This document shows positions 8,567-16,815 of a DNA stretch of 64,000 nucleotides, in pieces. The notes beneath the pieces are model-generated. The model did no database searches. It had not been told where the DNA came from and worked only from the letters and a program-made list of their open reading frames with translations. Each line of letters opens with the position of its first letter. Within the stretch, counting starts at the first letter, position 1. The DNA is from Rhodococcus sp. SGAir0479 (lineage in GTDB: Bacteria > Actinomycetota > Actinomycetes > Mycobacteriales > Mycobacteriaceae): the NCBI RefSeq assembly GCF_005484805.1, contig NZ_CP039432.1, positions 3,720,001-3,784,000 of the forward strand, in the 5' to 3' direction. A program made the translations under genes and the position numbers.

Positions 8567-10231
8567 ATGACTGCCCCCGCAGATCCGCAACTTCACCTGG
8601 ATCAGGTCATGTCCCGGCTCACCGGCCCCGGCGGGCCGTTCGAGATCGTCGAGGAAGAGGTCCTCGGCACCCGCATGCCGGTCATGAAGAACCGCGACAA
8701 GGCCGTCGGTGATCTGCTGGCCCAGTCCGTCAAGTGGGGCGACCGCGACTACCTCGTCACCGAGGACCGCCGCGTCTCCTTCGCCCAGCACGCGCAGGAC
8801 GCGTACGCGCTGGCAGCGGCCCTGCGGGACCGTTACGGCGTGCAGAAGGGCGACCGGGTCGCGATCCTCGCCGCCAACACGCCAGAGTGGGTCACCACGT
8901 TCTGGGCGACACAGGCGCTCGGCGCGATCACCGTCGGCCTCAACGGCTGGTGGGTGCCGCGCGAGATCGAGTACGGCCTGCAGCAGAGCACCCCCAAGGT
9001 CGTGGTCGTCGACGCCAAGCGCGGCGCCGCCCTCGCCGGCGTCGACACCACCGGCATCGCGGTGCTGACGATGGAAGAGGACCTGCCGGCCCTCTTCGCC
9101 GAGTTCGCCGGCGCGGACCGCCCCGTGGTCCACGTCGAGGAGGACGATCCGTCGGTCATCCTGTTCACCTCCGGCACCAGCGGGCGCCCCAAGGGCGCGC
9201 TGCACTCGCACCGCAACCTGCTCGCAGTGGTGGACTACCACCGCTACAACGGCGCGCTCATGGCGGCGTTCACCGGCAAGCCGAGCGACCCCGACGTGCC
9301 GACCGACATGCGCGACCTGCTCACCTCGCCGCTGTTCCACATCGCGAGCCTGCACAACCTGGCCGTCCCGCGCCTGGCGATGGGCGGCGCCCTGGTCATG
9401 AACCAGGGTTCGTTCGACGTCGACCGGATCCTCTCGCTCATCGAGCGTGAGCGGGTCACCAACTGGGGCGCGGTCCCCACCATGGCCTCGCGACTGCTCG
9501 AGCACGGCAACCTCGACAAGTACGACCTGTCGTCGCTGACGTCGTTCTCGCTCGCGTCGGCGCCGTCGTCGATCGCGTTCAAGGACCGGCTGCGCGAGCA
9601 GGTGCCGTTCGCGCGCAACGCGCTCGTCGACAGCTACGGGCTCACCGAGTGCAGCACCGCGATCGCGGTCGCCACCTCGGCCGAACTCGAGGAGTACCCG
9701 GGCACGCTGGGCCGGCCGATCATCACGGTGAGCATGGAGATCCGCGATCCGTTCGGCGAGTGGCTGCCCGACGGCATGGAGGGCGAGGTGTGCGTGCGCA
9801 GCCCGTTCGTCATGCTCGGGTACTGGAACGACCCTGAGGCGACCGCGAATTCGATCACCGCGGACCGGTGGCTGCGCACCGGCGACTTCGGTGTCGTCGA
9901 GAACGGCCGGCTGCGCCTGACCGGGCGCCGTTCGGACCTGATCCTGCGCGGCGGCGAGAACGTCTACCCCACCGAGATCGAGCAGACCCTCGACGAGCAC
10001 CCGGCCGTGCAGGAGTGCGCGGTGGTCGGCAGTCCGCATCCCGACCTGGGCCAGGAGGTCTCGGCCGTGGTCGTGGTGACGCCCGGCGCGACGGTGACCG
10101 AGGAGGAGCTGCGGAAGTTCACGGCCGACCGGCTGTCGTACTACAAGGTGCCGACGAAGTGGCGCATCACCACGGACCTGTTGCCGCGCAACGCGACCGG
10201 CAAGATGGTCCGCCGCGAGATCCACGTGTGA
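8567..10231 (+). CDS. Acyl-CoA ligase, likely for a steroid acid (CasG/CasI candidate)
   Basis: A 554-residue AMP-forming ligase. The ATP-binding loop [15 protein letters not shown] is near residues 200-214, DSYGLTECS follows, and WLRTGDFG plus [19 protein letters not shown] mark the hinge and C-terminal domain. The C-terminal lysine in [11 protein letters not shown] is the expected adenylation lysine. It is not of the FadD17 or FadD19 type seen elsewhere in the window, so three distinct ligases serve this cluster. The ATG at 8567 follows GAAAGG. The stop overlaps the start of a SnoaL gene (TGATG), implying coupled function on a steroid-CoA. Activation of the intact C24 acid is a reasonable but unproven role. 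Confidence 0.82.
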   Translation: MTAPADPQLHLDQVMSRLTGPGGPFEIVEEEVLGTRMPVMKNRDKAVGDLLAQSVKWGDRDYLVTEDRRVSFAQHAQDAYALAAALRDRYGVQKGDRVAILAANTPEWVTTFWATQALGAITVGLNGWWVPREIEYGLQQSTPKVVVVDAKRGAALAGVDTTGIAVLTMEEDLPALFAEFAGADRPVVHVEEDDPSVILFTSGTSGRPKGALHSHRNLLAVVDYHRYNGALMAAFTGKPSDPDVPTDMRDLLTSPLFHIASLHNLAVPRLAMGGALVMNQGSFDVDRILSLIERERVTNWGAVPTMASRLLEHGNLDKYDLSSLTSFSLASAPSSIAFKDRLREQVPFARNALVDSYGLTECSTAIAVATSAELEEYPGTLGRPIITVSMEIRDPFGEWLPDGMEGEVCVRSPFVMLGYWNDPEATANSITADRWLRTGDFGVVENGRLRLTGRRSDLILRGGENVYPTEIEQTLDEHPAVQECAVVGSPHPDLGQEVSAVVVVTPGATVTEEELRKFTADRLSYYKVPTKWRITTDLLPRNATGKMVRREIHV

Positions 10232-10713
10232 TGACCGCCTGGACGCTGGAACGTCTGGGCGCCGTCGAGGCGATCCGCGACCTCGCTCACCTCTACACGC
10301 ACCTCATCGACGAGGCGCGGTTGGAGGAGGTCGCGGATCTCTTCGCGCACGCCGTGTACGGGCAGTGCGACGACACCGGGACGCCGCTGGGTCCGGTTCG
10401 TGACCGCGACCCCGAGGGGGTGCTGGCGGCGTGCCGCAGCTTCGTGCAGATGCACGGCACGCCGCCGCGGCCGCGGACCAAGCACGTGGTCACCAACCTC
10501 CGGGTCGACGTCGCCGACGACTACCGCAGCGCCACCTCCCTGTCGTACTTCACGGTGCTGCAGGCGACGGAAGACCTGCCGCTGCAGCCGATCCTGTCGG
10601 GCCGCTACTTCGACGCGTTCGCCGTCCGCGACGGGGAATGGGTGTTCACGCAGCGGCTCACCTGCATCGACCTGGTGGGCGATCTCGGCGAGCACGCCCG
10701 TCGCGCGCTCTGA
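10231..10713 (+). CDS. SnoaL/NTF2-fold protein, candidate steroid dehydratase or isomerase
   Basis: A 160-residue SnoaL-like (SnoaL_4 type) alpha+beta barrel protein. It has the usual order: helix with AIRDLAHLYTHLIDEARLEEVADLF, a central TKHVVTNLRVDV strand with the conserved His, and a C-terminal sheet ending VFTQRLTCIDLVGDL. Members of this fold include BaiE-type bile-acid 7-alpha-dehydratases as well as cyclases and ketosteroid isomerases. It starts within the stop codon of the acyl-CoA ligase, so it may act on the CoA ester made by that enzyme. The exact reaction cannot be read from the sequence. Confidence 0.75.
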   Translation: MTAWTLERLGAVEAIRDLAHLYTHLIDEARLEEVADLFAHAVYGQCDDTGTPLGPVRDRDPEGVLAACRSFVQMHGTPPRPRTKHVVTNLRVDVADDYRSATSLSYFTVLQATEDLPLQPILSGRYFDAFAVRDGEWVFTQRLTCIDLVGDLGEHARRAL

Positions 10714-10801
10714 GAATCGTTGCTGCGCTGCATCTCTCGATGAGGAAGAATCCGCATTCGAGAGCCGGCTGCCGAACGTGTGGCCGCGGAACAGGAGCGC
10801 C

Positions 10802-11725
10802 ATGCAGGTCGGTCTGAACATCCTCGGAGCCGAGAATCTCTACGCCGGACAGATTCGTCCGGTGCTCGACCTGGCCGCGGCGGCGGACCGCGCGGGAATC
10901 GACATGATCTCCACCGGTGATCATCTCGGCTTCGACGCGGCCGCGCACGCGGAACGGGTGCGCACCCACAACTTCCCGTTCCCACTCGACCACGACTGGT
11001 ACGAGCCACTGTCACTGCTGTCGTCGGTCGCCGCGGTCACCGACCGGGCGCTGCTCAATGTGTCCGTCCTCATCGCGACGGTGCGGCCGCCGGTGCTGCT
11101 GGCCAAGCAGATCGCCACGCTCGACCGGATCTCCGGCGGCCGCGCCGCGATCGGCATGGGTGTCGGCTGGCAGGAGGCCGAGTACACGGCCACGAACATG
11201 CCGTTCGATGCCCGGTTCGGCCGGATGGAGGACACCGTCCGCGCGTGCCGCGAGCTGTGGACCCGGGCGCCGGCCTCTTTCCAGGGCCGTGAGTACTCGT
11301 TCGAGAACTTCCACGCCCGTCCGTTCCCGGTGCAGGACCGGGTGCCGGTGATCTTCGGCTTCGGCCCCAGTCAGCGCAACTTCGACCGTATCGCCCGCGT
11401 CGCCGACGGCTGGACGGTCAACCCCGCGGACATGCGGACGTTCTCGGAGAGCGTCACCCTGCTGCGCGAGACCTTCGAGGCGCACGGGCGCGATCCCCAC
11501 TCGGCCGTCGTGCAGGTGTCGGTGGGACCCGAGCGGCGCGACGACGGCACCGTCGACCTCGATGCCACCGCGGACAAGACGCGGGCCTGGCACGCGGCCG
11601 GCGCGACCGTCGCGGTGTTCCGGCCGGCGACGTTCTGCGCCGCGGGCGAGGAGGTTCCCGAGTTGATCGAGTGGGCCGTGGGTCTGAAGACCGCGGGCGC
11701 GGACACCGCGGCGGCGCGGGGCTGA
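10802..11725 (+). CDS. LLM-class (F420- or FMN-dependent) oxidoreductase
   Basis: A 307-residue luciferase-like monooxygenase family protein. Typical segments are AAAADRAGIDMISTGDH near residues 25-41, LAKQIATLDRISGGRAAIGMGVGW (about 100-123), and a C-terminal region with FGFGPSQRNFDRIARVADGW. The ATG at 10802 has AGGAG five bases upstream. It follows the ligase/SnoaL pair by 88 bp in the same direction and may share their transcript. Two other LLM proteins occur at 35598 and 49146. The family includes F420-dependent dehydrogenases and reductases and FMN monooxygenases, so the role remains open. Confidence 0.8.
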   Translation: MQVGLNILGAENLYAGQIRPVLDLAAAADRAGIDMISTGDHLGFDAAAHAERVRTHNFPFPLDHDWYEPLSLLSSVAAVTDRALLNVSVLIATVRPPVLLAKQIATLDRISGGRAAIGMGVGWQEAEYTATNMPFDARFGRMEDTVRACRELWTRAPASFQGREYSFENFHARPFPVQDRVPVIFGFGPSQRNFDRIARVADGWTVNPADMRTFSESVTLLRETFEAHGRDPHSAVVQVSVGPERRDDGTVDLDATADKTRAWHAAGATVAVFRPATFCAAGEEVPELIEWAVGLKTAGADTAAARG

Positions 11726-11727
11726 CA

Positions 11728-11741
11728 CCGCCGTTCGGCGG
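11728..11741. terminator. Small hairpin between convergent genes
   Basis: CCGCC-GTTC-GGCGG forms a short hairpin right after the LLM stop at 11725 and before the VOC stop at 11749. It is short and has no T-tract, so a terminator role is tentative. Confidence 0.3.
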
Positions 11742-11748
11742 GCCGTGT

Positions 11749-12138
11749 CTAGGAGGGCAGCGGCGCGAAGAGGTCCACGCCGTTGCCGTCGGGATCGGTC
11801 ACCGTCGCGTAGCGCTGTCCCCACGGCGCGTCGAACGGCTCGACCGCCCCGTGGCCGGCCGCCGCGAGCCGCGCCCACACCGCGTCGACGTCCTCGGGGC
11901 CGTCGCACTCGAAGGCGAGTGAGACGCGCGCGTCGCCCGTCGGCGGGGTGTACGGCCCTCCGAACGACTCCACGACCTCGACGGTGTCCCACATGAGCCG
12001 GATCCCGCCGGCGACCACCTCCACGTGAGGCTGCGCCTCGGCGTCCTCCGGGAGATCGAGGCCGAGGAGCCGATAGAAGCGAAGGGACGCCGCGAGATCC
12101 GTGGTGACCAGGCCGAGAGCGTTCAACTGGGGAGTCAT
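11749..12138 (-). CDS. VOC (glyoxalase/bleomycin-resistance) family protein
   Basis: A 129-residue single-module vicinal-oxygen-chelate protein. The beta-alpha-beta-beta-beta pattern is seen in LNALGLVTTDLAASLRFYRLLGLDLP at the N-terminus and YATVTDPDGNGVDLFAPL at the C-terminus. The ATG at 12138 (MTPQLN) is preferred; an upstream in-frame ATG at 12159 would add seven residues. It is transcribed away from the LLM gene and shows no link to steroid metabolism. Function unknown. Confidence 0.75.
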   Translation of the reverse strand: MTPQLNALGLVTTDLAASLRFYRLLGLDLPEDAEAQPHVEVVAGGIRLMWDTVEVVESFGGPYTPPTGDARVSLAFECDGPEDVDAVWARLAAAGHGAVEPFDAPWGQRYATVTDPDGNGVDLFAPLPS

Positions 12139-12192
12139 GGTGGCCACGCTAGCCGCCACGGGCCGCCCGGCGATGGCATCTTTCGGCCCGGG

Positions 12193-13107
12193 TCAGTTCT
12201 GGGCGGACCGCACCGACGACAGCATCGCGAGCGGTGCCGCGATGTCGTGCTCGTCGAACGCCGTCAGTACCGCCTGGGTGATGTGGCGCTGCACCGCCCA
12301 CTGCTGGCCGGGCTTGGCCCGCACCGTCAGGCGCAGCATCACGGCCTCCGCGGTCACACTGTTGACCCCGAGCATCTGCGGCCGCTCGAGCACCGCATCG
12401 GCGATCACGTCGTCCTCCGAGGCCTCGATCGCGGCGGTGAGCGCGATCTCGGAGGCGCGGGGCACCGCGGCGCTGTGCGCGATGGGCAGGTCGATCACCG
12501 CGACGGCGTGGCCCTGGCTCATGTTGCCCACGCGCGCGATCTCCCCGTTGCGGCAGTACCACAGCGTGCCGTTCATGTCCCGGACCGTGGTGACGCGCAG
12601 CCCCACCGTCTCGACGGTGCCGACCGCCTCCCCGACGTCGATGATGTCGCCCACCCCGTACTGATCCTCGAGCAGCATGAACATCCCGGTCAGGAAGTCC
12701 CGCACCAGGTTCTGCGCACCGAAACCGAGCGCCACACCGACCACACCGGCGGACGCGACGAGCGGTGCGACGTTGACGCTGAAGACCGTGAGGATCTGCA
12801 GGACGCACCACGTGAGCGTCACGATCGAGATCGCGGACTTGAGGACCGACCCGATGGTGCGGGCGCGCTGCGCCCGCCGCTGCGCGGCGACGGAGTCCCG
12901 CACGCCGGCGGGCAGCCGGTCCTTGAGCGGCCGCAGCAGCCGCGGCTCGCCGCCGGGTCTGTCGCGCGTGGCCCGGTCGACGATGCGGTGCAGCACGAAG
13001 CGCAGGACGAGCGCGACCACGATGTACACCGCGATCTCGATGGGCCGCTCGATCAACCACGTTCGTGCACTGTCGGACAGTTCGATTGCAGTCGGTTCGT
13101 ACGTCAT
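12193..13107 (-). CDS. MscS-family mechanosensitive ion channel
   Basis: A 304-residue integral membrane protein. Transmembrane helices are visible near residues 20-38, about 95-112 and 120-140; the last, PLVASAGVVGVALGFGAQNLV, is the pore-lining TM3 typical of MscS. The beta domain follows (DQYGVGDIIDVGEAVGTVETVGLRVT), then an alpha/beta C-terminal domain. MscS channels release osmolytes on hypo-osmotic shock. The ATG at 13107 is chosen because the domain begins there. It sits between catabolic genes with no obvious functional tie, so it is probably housekeeping DNA within the island. Confidence 0.88.
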   Translation of the reverse strand: MTYEPTAIELSDSARTWLIERPIEIAVYIVVALVLRFVLHRIVDRATRDRPGGEPRLLRPLKDRLPAGVRDSVAAQRRAQRARTIGSVLKSAISIVTLTWCVLQILTVFSVNVAPLVASAGVVGVALGFGAQNLVRDFLTGMFMLLEDQYGVGDIIDVGEAVGTVETVGLRVTTVRDMNGTLWYCRNGEIARVGNMSQGHAVAVIDLPIAHSAAVPRASEIALTAAIEASEDDVIADAVLERPQMLGVNSVTAEAVMLRLTVRAKPGQQWAVQRHITQAVLTAFDEHDIAAPLAMLSSVRSAQN

Positions 13108-13195
13108 CCCCGCCGACCCTACGGAAGGTCGGCACACTCGGCTGGGTACCGCACGTGCCGCCGGCCCCTCCCCCGAGGCCGGACGGCCCCGGGAT

Positions 13196-13984
13196 TCAGT
13201 CCACCTGCGGCGCCCACTGGACGCCGTTGATGTGGCCGCCACCGTCGACGAACAGCGTGTTTCCGGTGACGTAGCGCGAGTCGTCGCTCGCCAGGAACAC
13301 CGCGACGGGACCGATGTCGTCGAGTGGATCACCGATCCGGTGCATCGGGTTGGCCTCGGCCATCGAGGCGGCCATCTGCGGGTTGGCCTCCTTGACGCGG
13401 CGGTACGCCTCGCTCTGGGCGCCGGGGCAGATCACGTTGCAGCACACCTGCTTGGGAGCCCACTCCCGGGCAGCCGTGCGGGTGAGCGTGCGCAGCGCTT
13501 CCTTGGCGGCGTTGTAGTGCACCGAGTACATGTGCGCGTTCACGCCGTTGAGCGAGCACAGGTTGATGACGCGGCCGGTCCCGCGCTTCTCGAGCTCGGG
13601 CAACGCGCGCTGCATGCCCCAGAACGCCGCCATCACGGCCATGTCGAAACCGCCGCGCAGCTGCTCGTCGGTCATGTTCTCGAACCGCGCGAAGCCCGAA
13701 CTGCGCCACGCGTTGTTGACCAGGATGTCGAGGCGGCCGAACTGGTCCACCGCCCCGTCGACCATGGCGTGCACCTGGTCCTTGTCGGTGATGTCGGTCT
13801 GCTGGAACTCGGCCTTGACGCCCCACTCGTCGCGCAGCCACTGCGCGGTCGCCTCACCGGCGGCCGCGTCGATCTCGGCCACCAGCACGTTGGCGCCCTC
13901 CCGCGCGAAGGCCCCCGCGATTCCCCGCCCGATGCCCATCCCGGCACCGGTGACGATCGCCACCCTCTCGTCGAGCTTTCCCAC
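13196..13984 (-). CDS. Short-chain dehydrogenase/reductase
   Basis: A 262-residue SDR with TGAGMGIGRG at residues 12-21, an NNAW motif, a Ser in INLCSLNG and YNAAK as the catalytic Tyr/Lys pair. The C-terminal GNTLFVDGGG is typical of FabG/HSDH-like enzymes. The GTG start at 13984 has GGGGAG upstream; the ATG alternatives lie further downstream within the fold. It resembles the SDR at 39957-40709, which shares the NNAx and LASDDSxYxTG pattern, so the two could be related hydroxysteroid dehydrogenases. Substrate unknown; a bile-acid hydroxyl is plausible. Confidence 0.85.
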   Translation of the reverse strand: MGKLDERVAIVTGAGMGIGRGIAGAFAREGANVLVAEIDAAAGEATAQWLRDEWGVKAEFQQTDITDKDQVHAMVDGAVDQFGRLDILVNNAWRSSGFARFENMTDEQLRGGFDMAVMAAFWGMQRALPELEKRGTGRVINLCSLNGVNAHMYSVHYNAAKEALRTLTRTAAREWAPKQVCCNVICPGAQSEAYRRVKEANPQMAASMAEANPMHRIGDPLDDIGPVAVFLASDDSRYVTGNTLFVDGGGHINGVQWAPQVD

Positions 13985-14005
13985 AACGCTCCCCTCTCTC
14001 CGGAA

Positions 14006-14058
14006 GAGCTGAAGGGTCCCTTCACGCGCGGACAGCGCACGAAGGGACCCTTCAGCTC
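14006..14058. terminator. Strong hairpin with self-palindromic arms
   Basis: A perfect 18-bp inverted repeat (arms 14006-14023 and 14041-14058) with a 17-nt loop. Each arm contains GAAGGGTCCCTTC, itself a palindrome. It lies just downstream (minus strand) of the thioesterase stop at 14068 and before the SDR start at 13984, so it most likely terminates the casC-side operon. Confidence 0.7.
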
Positions 14059-14067
14059 GACAGCCGG

Positions 14068-14718
14068 TTACCGCGGGCGCGGCACCGATGCGTCGATGAA
14101 CAGACCCTCCACCGACACGCACACCTCACCGGCGGCGTTCTTGATGTCGCCGACGGTGTGAATCTTGCGACCCTCCACCGAGACCTGCTTCCCGGTGATG
14201 GTCAGCGGCTCGAACAACGGCGTCGGCCTGTGGTAGCGCACGTTGAGCTGCGCGGTCATACCGGCCTTGCCGCCCCACGCGTTCGCGACACCGAGCACGT
14301 GGTCGAGGAGCAGCGACGACACGCCGCCGTGCACGCACCCGGGCGGGCCCTGGTACGGCAGCGTCAGCGTCACGACCCCCTGCACCGAACCGTCGTCCAG
14401 TCCCTCGAGGACGAGCGGCGGCGCGATCGCGTTCTCGGGCCCGGTGATCGGGTCGTGCCGGGTGACGCCCTCGCCGCTCCACATGTCGATCATCCGCTCG
14501 GCCACCTCGGGAGCGTGCTCCTCGAGGTGATCGGCGATGCTGTTCAGTTCCTCCGCGACCCGGTCCAGGTTCGCGTTGCCGCGATCGGTGCGCAGCATCG
14601 CGTCGATCACGCGACGAGCCGCCGCGGTCGCGCGGTCGACCGGCGCGTCCTGCGGCGCCGACGTCAGCACGGTGCGGTGCGGGTGGGTCTGGACGGTGGG
14701 GTGGTCACCGGTCTTCAC
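14068..14718 (-). CDS. PaaI-type hot-dog acyl-CoA thioesterase
   Basis: A 216-residue protein with a C-terminal hot-dog domain. QGPPGCVHGGVSSLLLDHVLGVANAW is the PaaI/YdiI thioesterase signature (HGG with the following Asp). The N-terminal 90 residues are helical and variable. It probably hydrolyses an acyl-CoA, perhaps to recycle CoA from stalled steroid-CoA intermediates. The GTG at 14718 overlaps the hydratase stop (GTGA), placing it last in the operon casC, thiolase, hydratase, thioesterase. A start further inside is possible because the N-terminus is poorly conserved. Confidence 0.82.
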   Translation of the reverse strand: MKTGDHPTVQTHPHRTVLTSAPQDAPVDRATAAARRVIDAMLRTDRGNANLDRVAEELNSIADHLEEHAPEVAERMIDMWSGEGVTRHDPITGPENAIAPPLVLEGLDDGSVQGVVTLTLPYQGPPGCVHGGVSSLLLDHVLGVANAWGGKAGMTAQLNVRYHRPTPLFEPLTITGKQVSVEGRKIHTVGDIKNAAGEVCVSVEGLFIDASVPRPR

Positions 14719-15587
14719 GAACGGACCTCCATCGTCGCGTGGGTCAGCACGGCCTGACCGTCGCGCTCGGGGCACGTCGCGAGCAGCGTGAGCGTGCTGC
14801 CGTCCTGCCACACCGACGTCTCGATCGTCTCGCCCGGGTAGATCGAGCCGGCGAAGCGCACCGAATAGTTCTCGACGCGGGTGGGATCGCCGCCGAGGAG
14901 ACCGTCGACGACGGCCTTGCAGACCACGCCGTACGACGCGAGCCCGTGCAGGATCGGGCGGTCGAAACCGGCCATCTGCGCGAACGCCGGGTCGGCGTGC
15001 AGCGGGTTCATGTCGCCGCTGAGGCGGTACACGAGCGCCTGCTGCGTGCTGGTGGGCGAGGACAGGACCTTGTCGGCCGGCCGCTCGGGCACCGCGTTGG
15101 TGACGTCCGGTCCGGCGTCGCCGCCGAAGCCGCCCTCGCCGCGCGCCCAGATCTGCATGCCCGTGGTCCACAACGGATTTCCGTCGAGGTCGGTCGCGGA
15201 CTGCTCGAGCACGATGACCGCGGCCTTGCCCTTGTCCCACACGTCGGCGACGCGCGAGGAGATCCGCGCCGAACCCGTGGCCGGGATCGGGGCGTGCAGG
15301 GTCAGCGCCTGTCCGCCGTGCAGGATCTTGCGCAGGTCGATGTCGATGCCGGGCATGTTCATCCCGACCGGCTTCAGCGTGCCGGCCGAGACGCCCTGGC
15401 CCGCGACCATCGCGAAGGTCGGCAGGACCCGCAGGCCCTTCTCGTACACCCAGCCGAGTTCGGCGGGGTCGAGCGAGTTCACGCCGGCGCCCAGGCCGAG
15501 GTGGTACAGCAGGACATCACGCTCGGTCCAGTGGGCCTCGCGCACAGTAGGTTCGGCCGACAGCGCGGCCTTCACGTCAATTGACAT
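14715..15587 (-). CDS. MaoC-family 2-enoyl-CoA hydratase, ChsH3/HtdY-like
   Basis: A 290-residue double hot-dog hydratase-2. The catalytic motif YRLSGDMNPLHADPAFA is at about residues 176-192 and is canonical. It should hydrate the C24 enoyl-CoA formed by CasC, the second step of removal of the first two side-chain carbons. The ATG overlaps the thiolase stop (TAATG), and its own stop overlaps the thioesterase start. The paralogue at 1-592 has a modified motif. M. tuberculosis carries a similar protein (Rv3538) in its cholesterol cluster. Confidence 0.88.
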   Translation of the reverse strand: MSIDVKAALSAEPTVREAHWTERDVLLYHLGLGAGVNSLDPAELGWVYEKGLRVLPTFAMVAGQGVSAGTLKPVGMNMPGIDIDLRKILHGGQALTLHAPIPATGSARISSRVADVWDKGKAAVIVLEQSATDLDGNPLWTTGMQIWARGEGGFGGDAGPDVTNAVPERPADKVLSSPTSTQQALVYRLSGDMNPLHADPAFAQMAGFDRPILHGLASYGVVCKAVVDGLLGGDPTRVENYSVRFAGSIYPGETIETSVWQDGSTLTLLATCPERDGQAVLTHATMEVRS

Positions 15588-16804
15588 TACGACTCCGTAG
15601 AAGACTTCGAAATGGTTCCGGCCCGGTACAACGCGATCACGCACGCGCCACCGAGGCCGAGGTTGTGCTGCAGACCCACCCGGGCACCGTCGACCTGCCG
15701 GGCCCCGGCCTGACCCCGCAGCTGCCACGTCAGCTCGGCGCACTGCGCCAGCCCCGTCGCACCGAGCGGGTGCCCCTTCGAGATCAGGCCACCGGACGGA
15801 TTGACCACGACCGTGCCGCCGTAGGTGGTGGCGCCGGACTCGACGAGCTTGCCACCCTCCCCCGGCTCGCACAGTCCCAGGCCCTCGTAGGTGATGATCT
15901 CGTTGATCGCGAAGCAGTCGTGCAACTCGATCACGTCGACGTCGTCGATCGACAGCCCCGACTCGGCGAACACCTGCGCGGCCGCGGCCTTCGTCATCGG
16001 CGCACCGACCACATCGATCATCGACCGCTCGGCGAAAGACTCGGCGGTATCGGTCGTGAGGGCCTGCGCGACGATCTCGATCGCCTGGTCCTCGAGGCCG
16101 TGCTCGCGCACGAACCGCTCGCTGACGACCACCGCCGCGCCCGCGCCGTCCGACGTCGGCGAGCACTGCGACCGCGTCAGCGGCGCGTGGATCATCTTGT
16201 CGCCCAGCACCTGCTCGAGGGTGTACTCGTCCCGGAACTGCGCGTAGGGGTTGTTCACCGAGTGCCGGTGGTTCTTCACCGCCACCGCCGCGATCTGCTC
16301 GGCCGTGGTCCCGTAGCGGTCCATGTGCTCGACCGCGGCATTGCCGAACAGCTGCGCCGTCATGGGGCCGTTGCCCCACTCGTGCGCGGCGGTCATCACC
16401 TTCAGATGTTCGTCGAGCGTGGTGACGGCGGGCATCGTGCCGTCCCCGACCAGGGACTTCTTGGTCATCTTCTCGAAGCCCACCGCGAGCGCGACGTCGA
16501 CGATCCCGGCCTGCACCCACTCGCGGGCCATCATCAACGCCGACGACCCCGTCGCGCAGTTGTTGTTCACGTTCACGATCGGGATCCCGGTCATCCCCGT
16601 CTCGTACAGCGCACGCTGCCCCGCCGTCGACGGCTGGAACACGTACCCGACGGCGGCGCGCTGCACCTGCCCGTACGAGATACCGGCGTCGGCGAGGGCG
16701 GTGCCGACGGCCTCGGTGACCATGTCCGGGTACTCCCAGTCCCGAGACTCGATCTTCTCGAACTTGGTCATACCGACACCGACGACGAACGTGCGACTAC
16801 TCAT
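15587..16804 (-). CDS. SCP-x/lipid-transfer-type thiolase (Ltp3/Ltp4-like)
   Basis: A 405-residue thiolase-superfamily protein starting MSSRTFVVGVGMTKFEK. The nucleophilic Cys lies in NNNCATGSSAL (near residue 84) and the C-terminal motifs HDCFAINE and GGLISKGHPLGATGLAQ are complete. That suggests true thiolytic activity, in contrast to the aldolase Ltp2 type. In the pathway it would cleave a beta-keto steroid C24-CoA. The gene lies 11 bp after casC and overlaps the MaoC gene, making a casC-thiolase-hydratase unit for one beta-oxidation round. A separate FadA5-like thiolase is at 19118, so the division of labour is unclear. Confidence 0.85.
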   Translation of the reverse strand: MSSRTFVVGVGMTKFEKIESRDWEYPDMVTEAVGTALADAGISYGQVQRAAVGYVFQPSTAGQRALYETGMTGIPIVNVNNNCATGSSALMMAREWVQAGIVDVALAVGFEKMTKKSLVGDGTMPAVTTLDEHLKVMTAAHEWGNGPMTAQLFGNAAVEHMDRYGTTAEQIAAVAVKNHRHSVNNPYAQFRDEYTLEQVLGDKMIHAPLTRSQCSPTSDGAGAAVVVSERFVREHGLEDQAIEIVAQALTTDTAESFAERSMIDVVGAPMTKAAAAQVFAESGLSIDDVDVIELHDCFAINEIITYEGLGLCEPGEGGKLVESGATTYGGTVVVNPSGGLISKGHPLGATGLAQCAELTWQLRGQAGARQVDGARVGLQHNLGLGGACVIALYRAGTISKSSTES

Positions 16805-16815
16805 GCCTGTCGAAC

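Noticed and set aside
12193-13107. MscS channel as a steroid transporter
   Set aside because: TM3 and beta-domain motifs are those of ordinary mechanosensitive channels; presence within the island is not evidence for transport of steroids.
14006-14058. Repeat at 14006-14058 as a mobile-element or attachment site
   Set aside because: Single copy, no flanking transposase or integrase; it is placed and shaped like a terminator.
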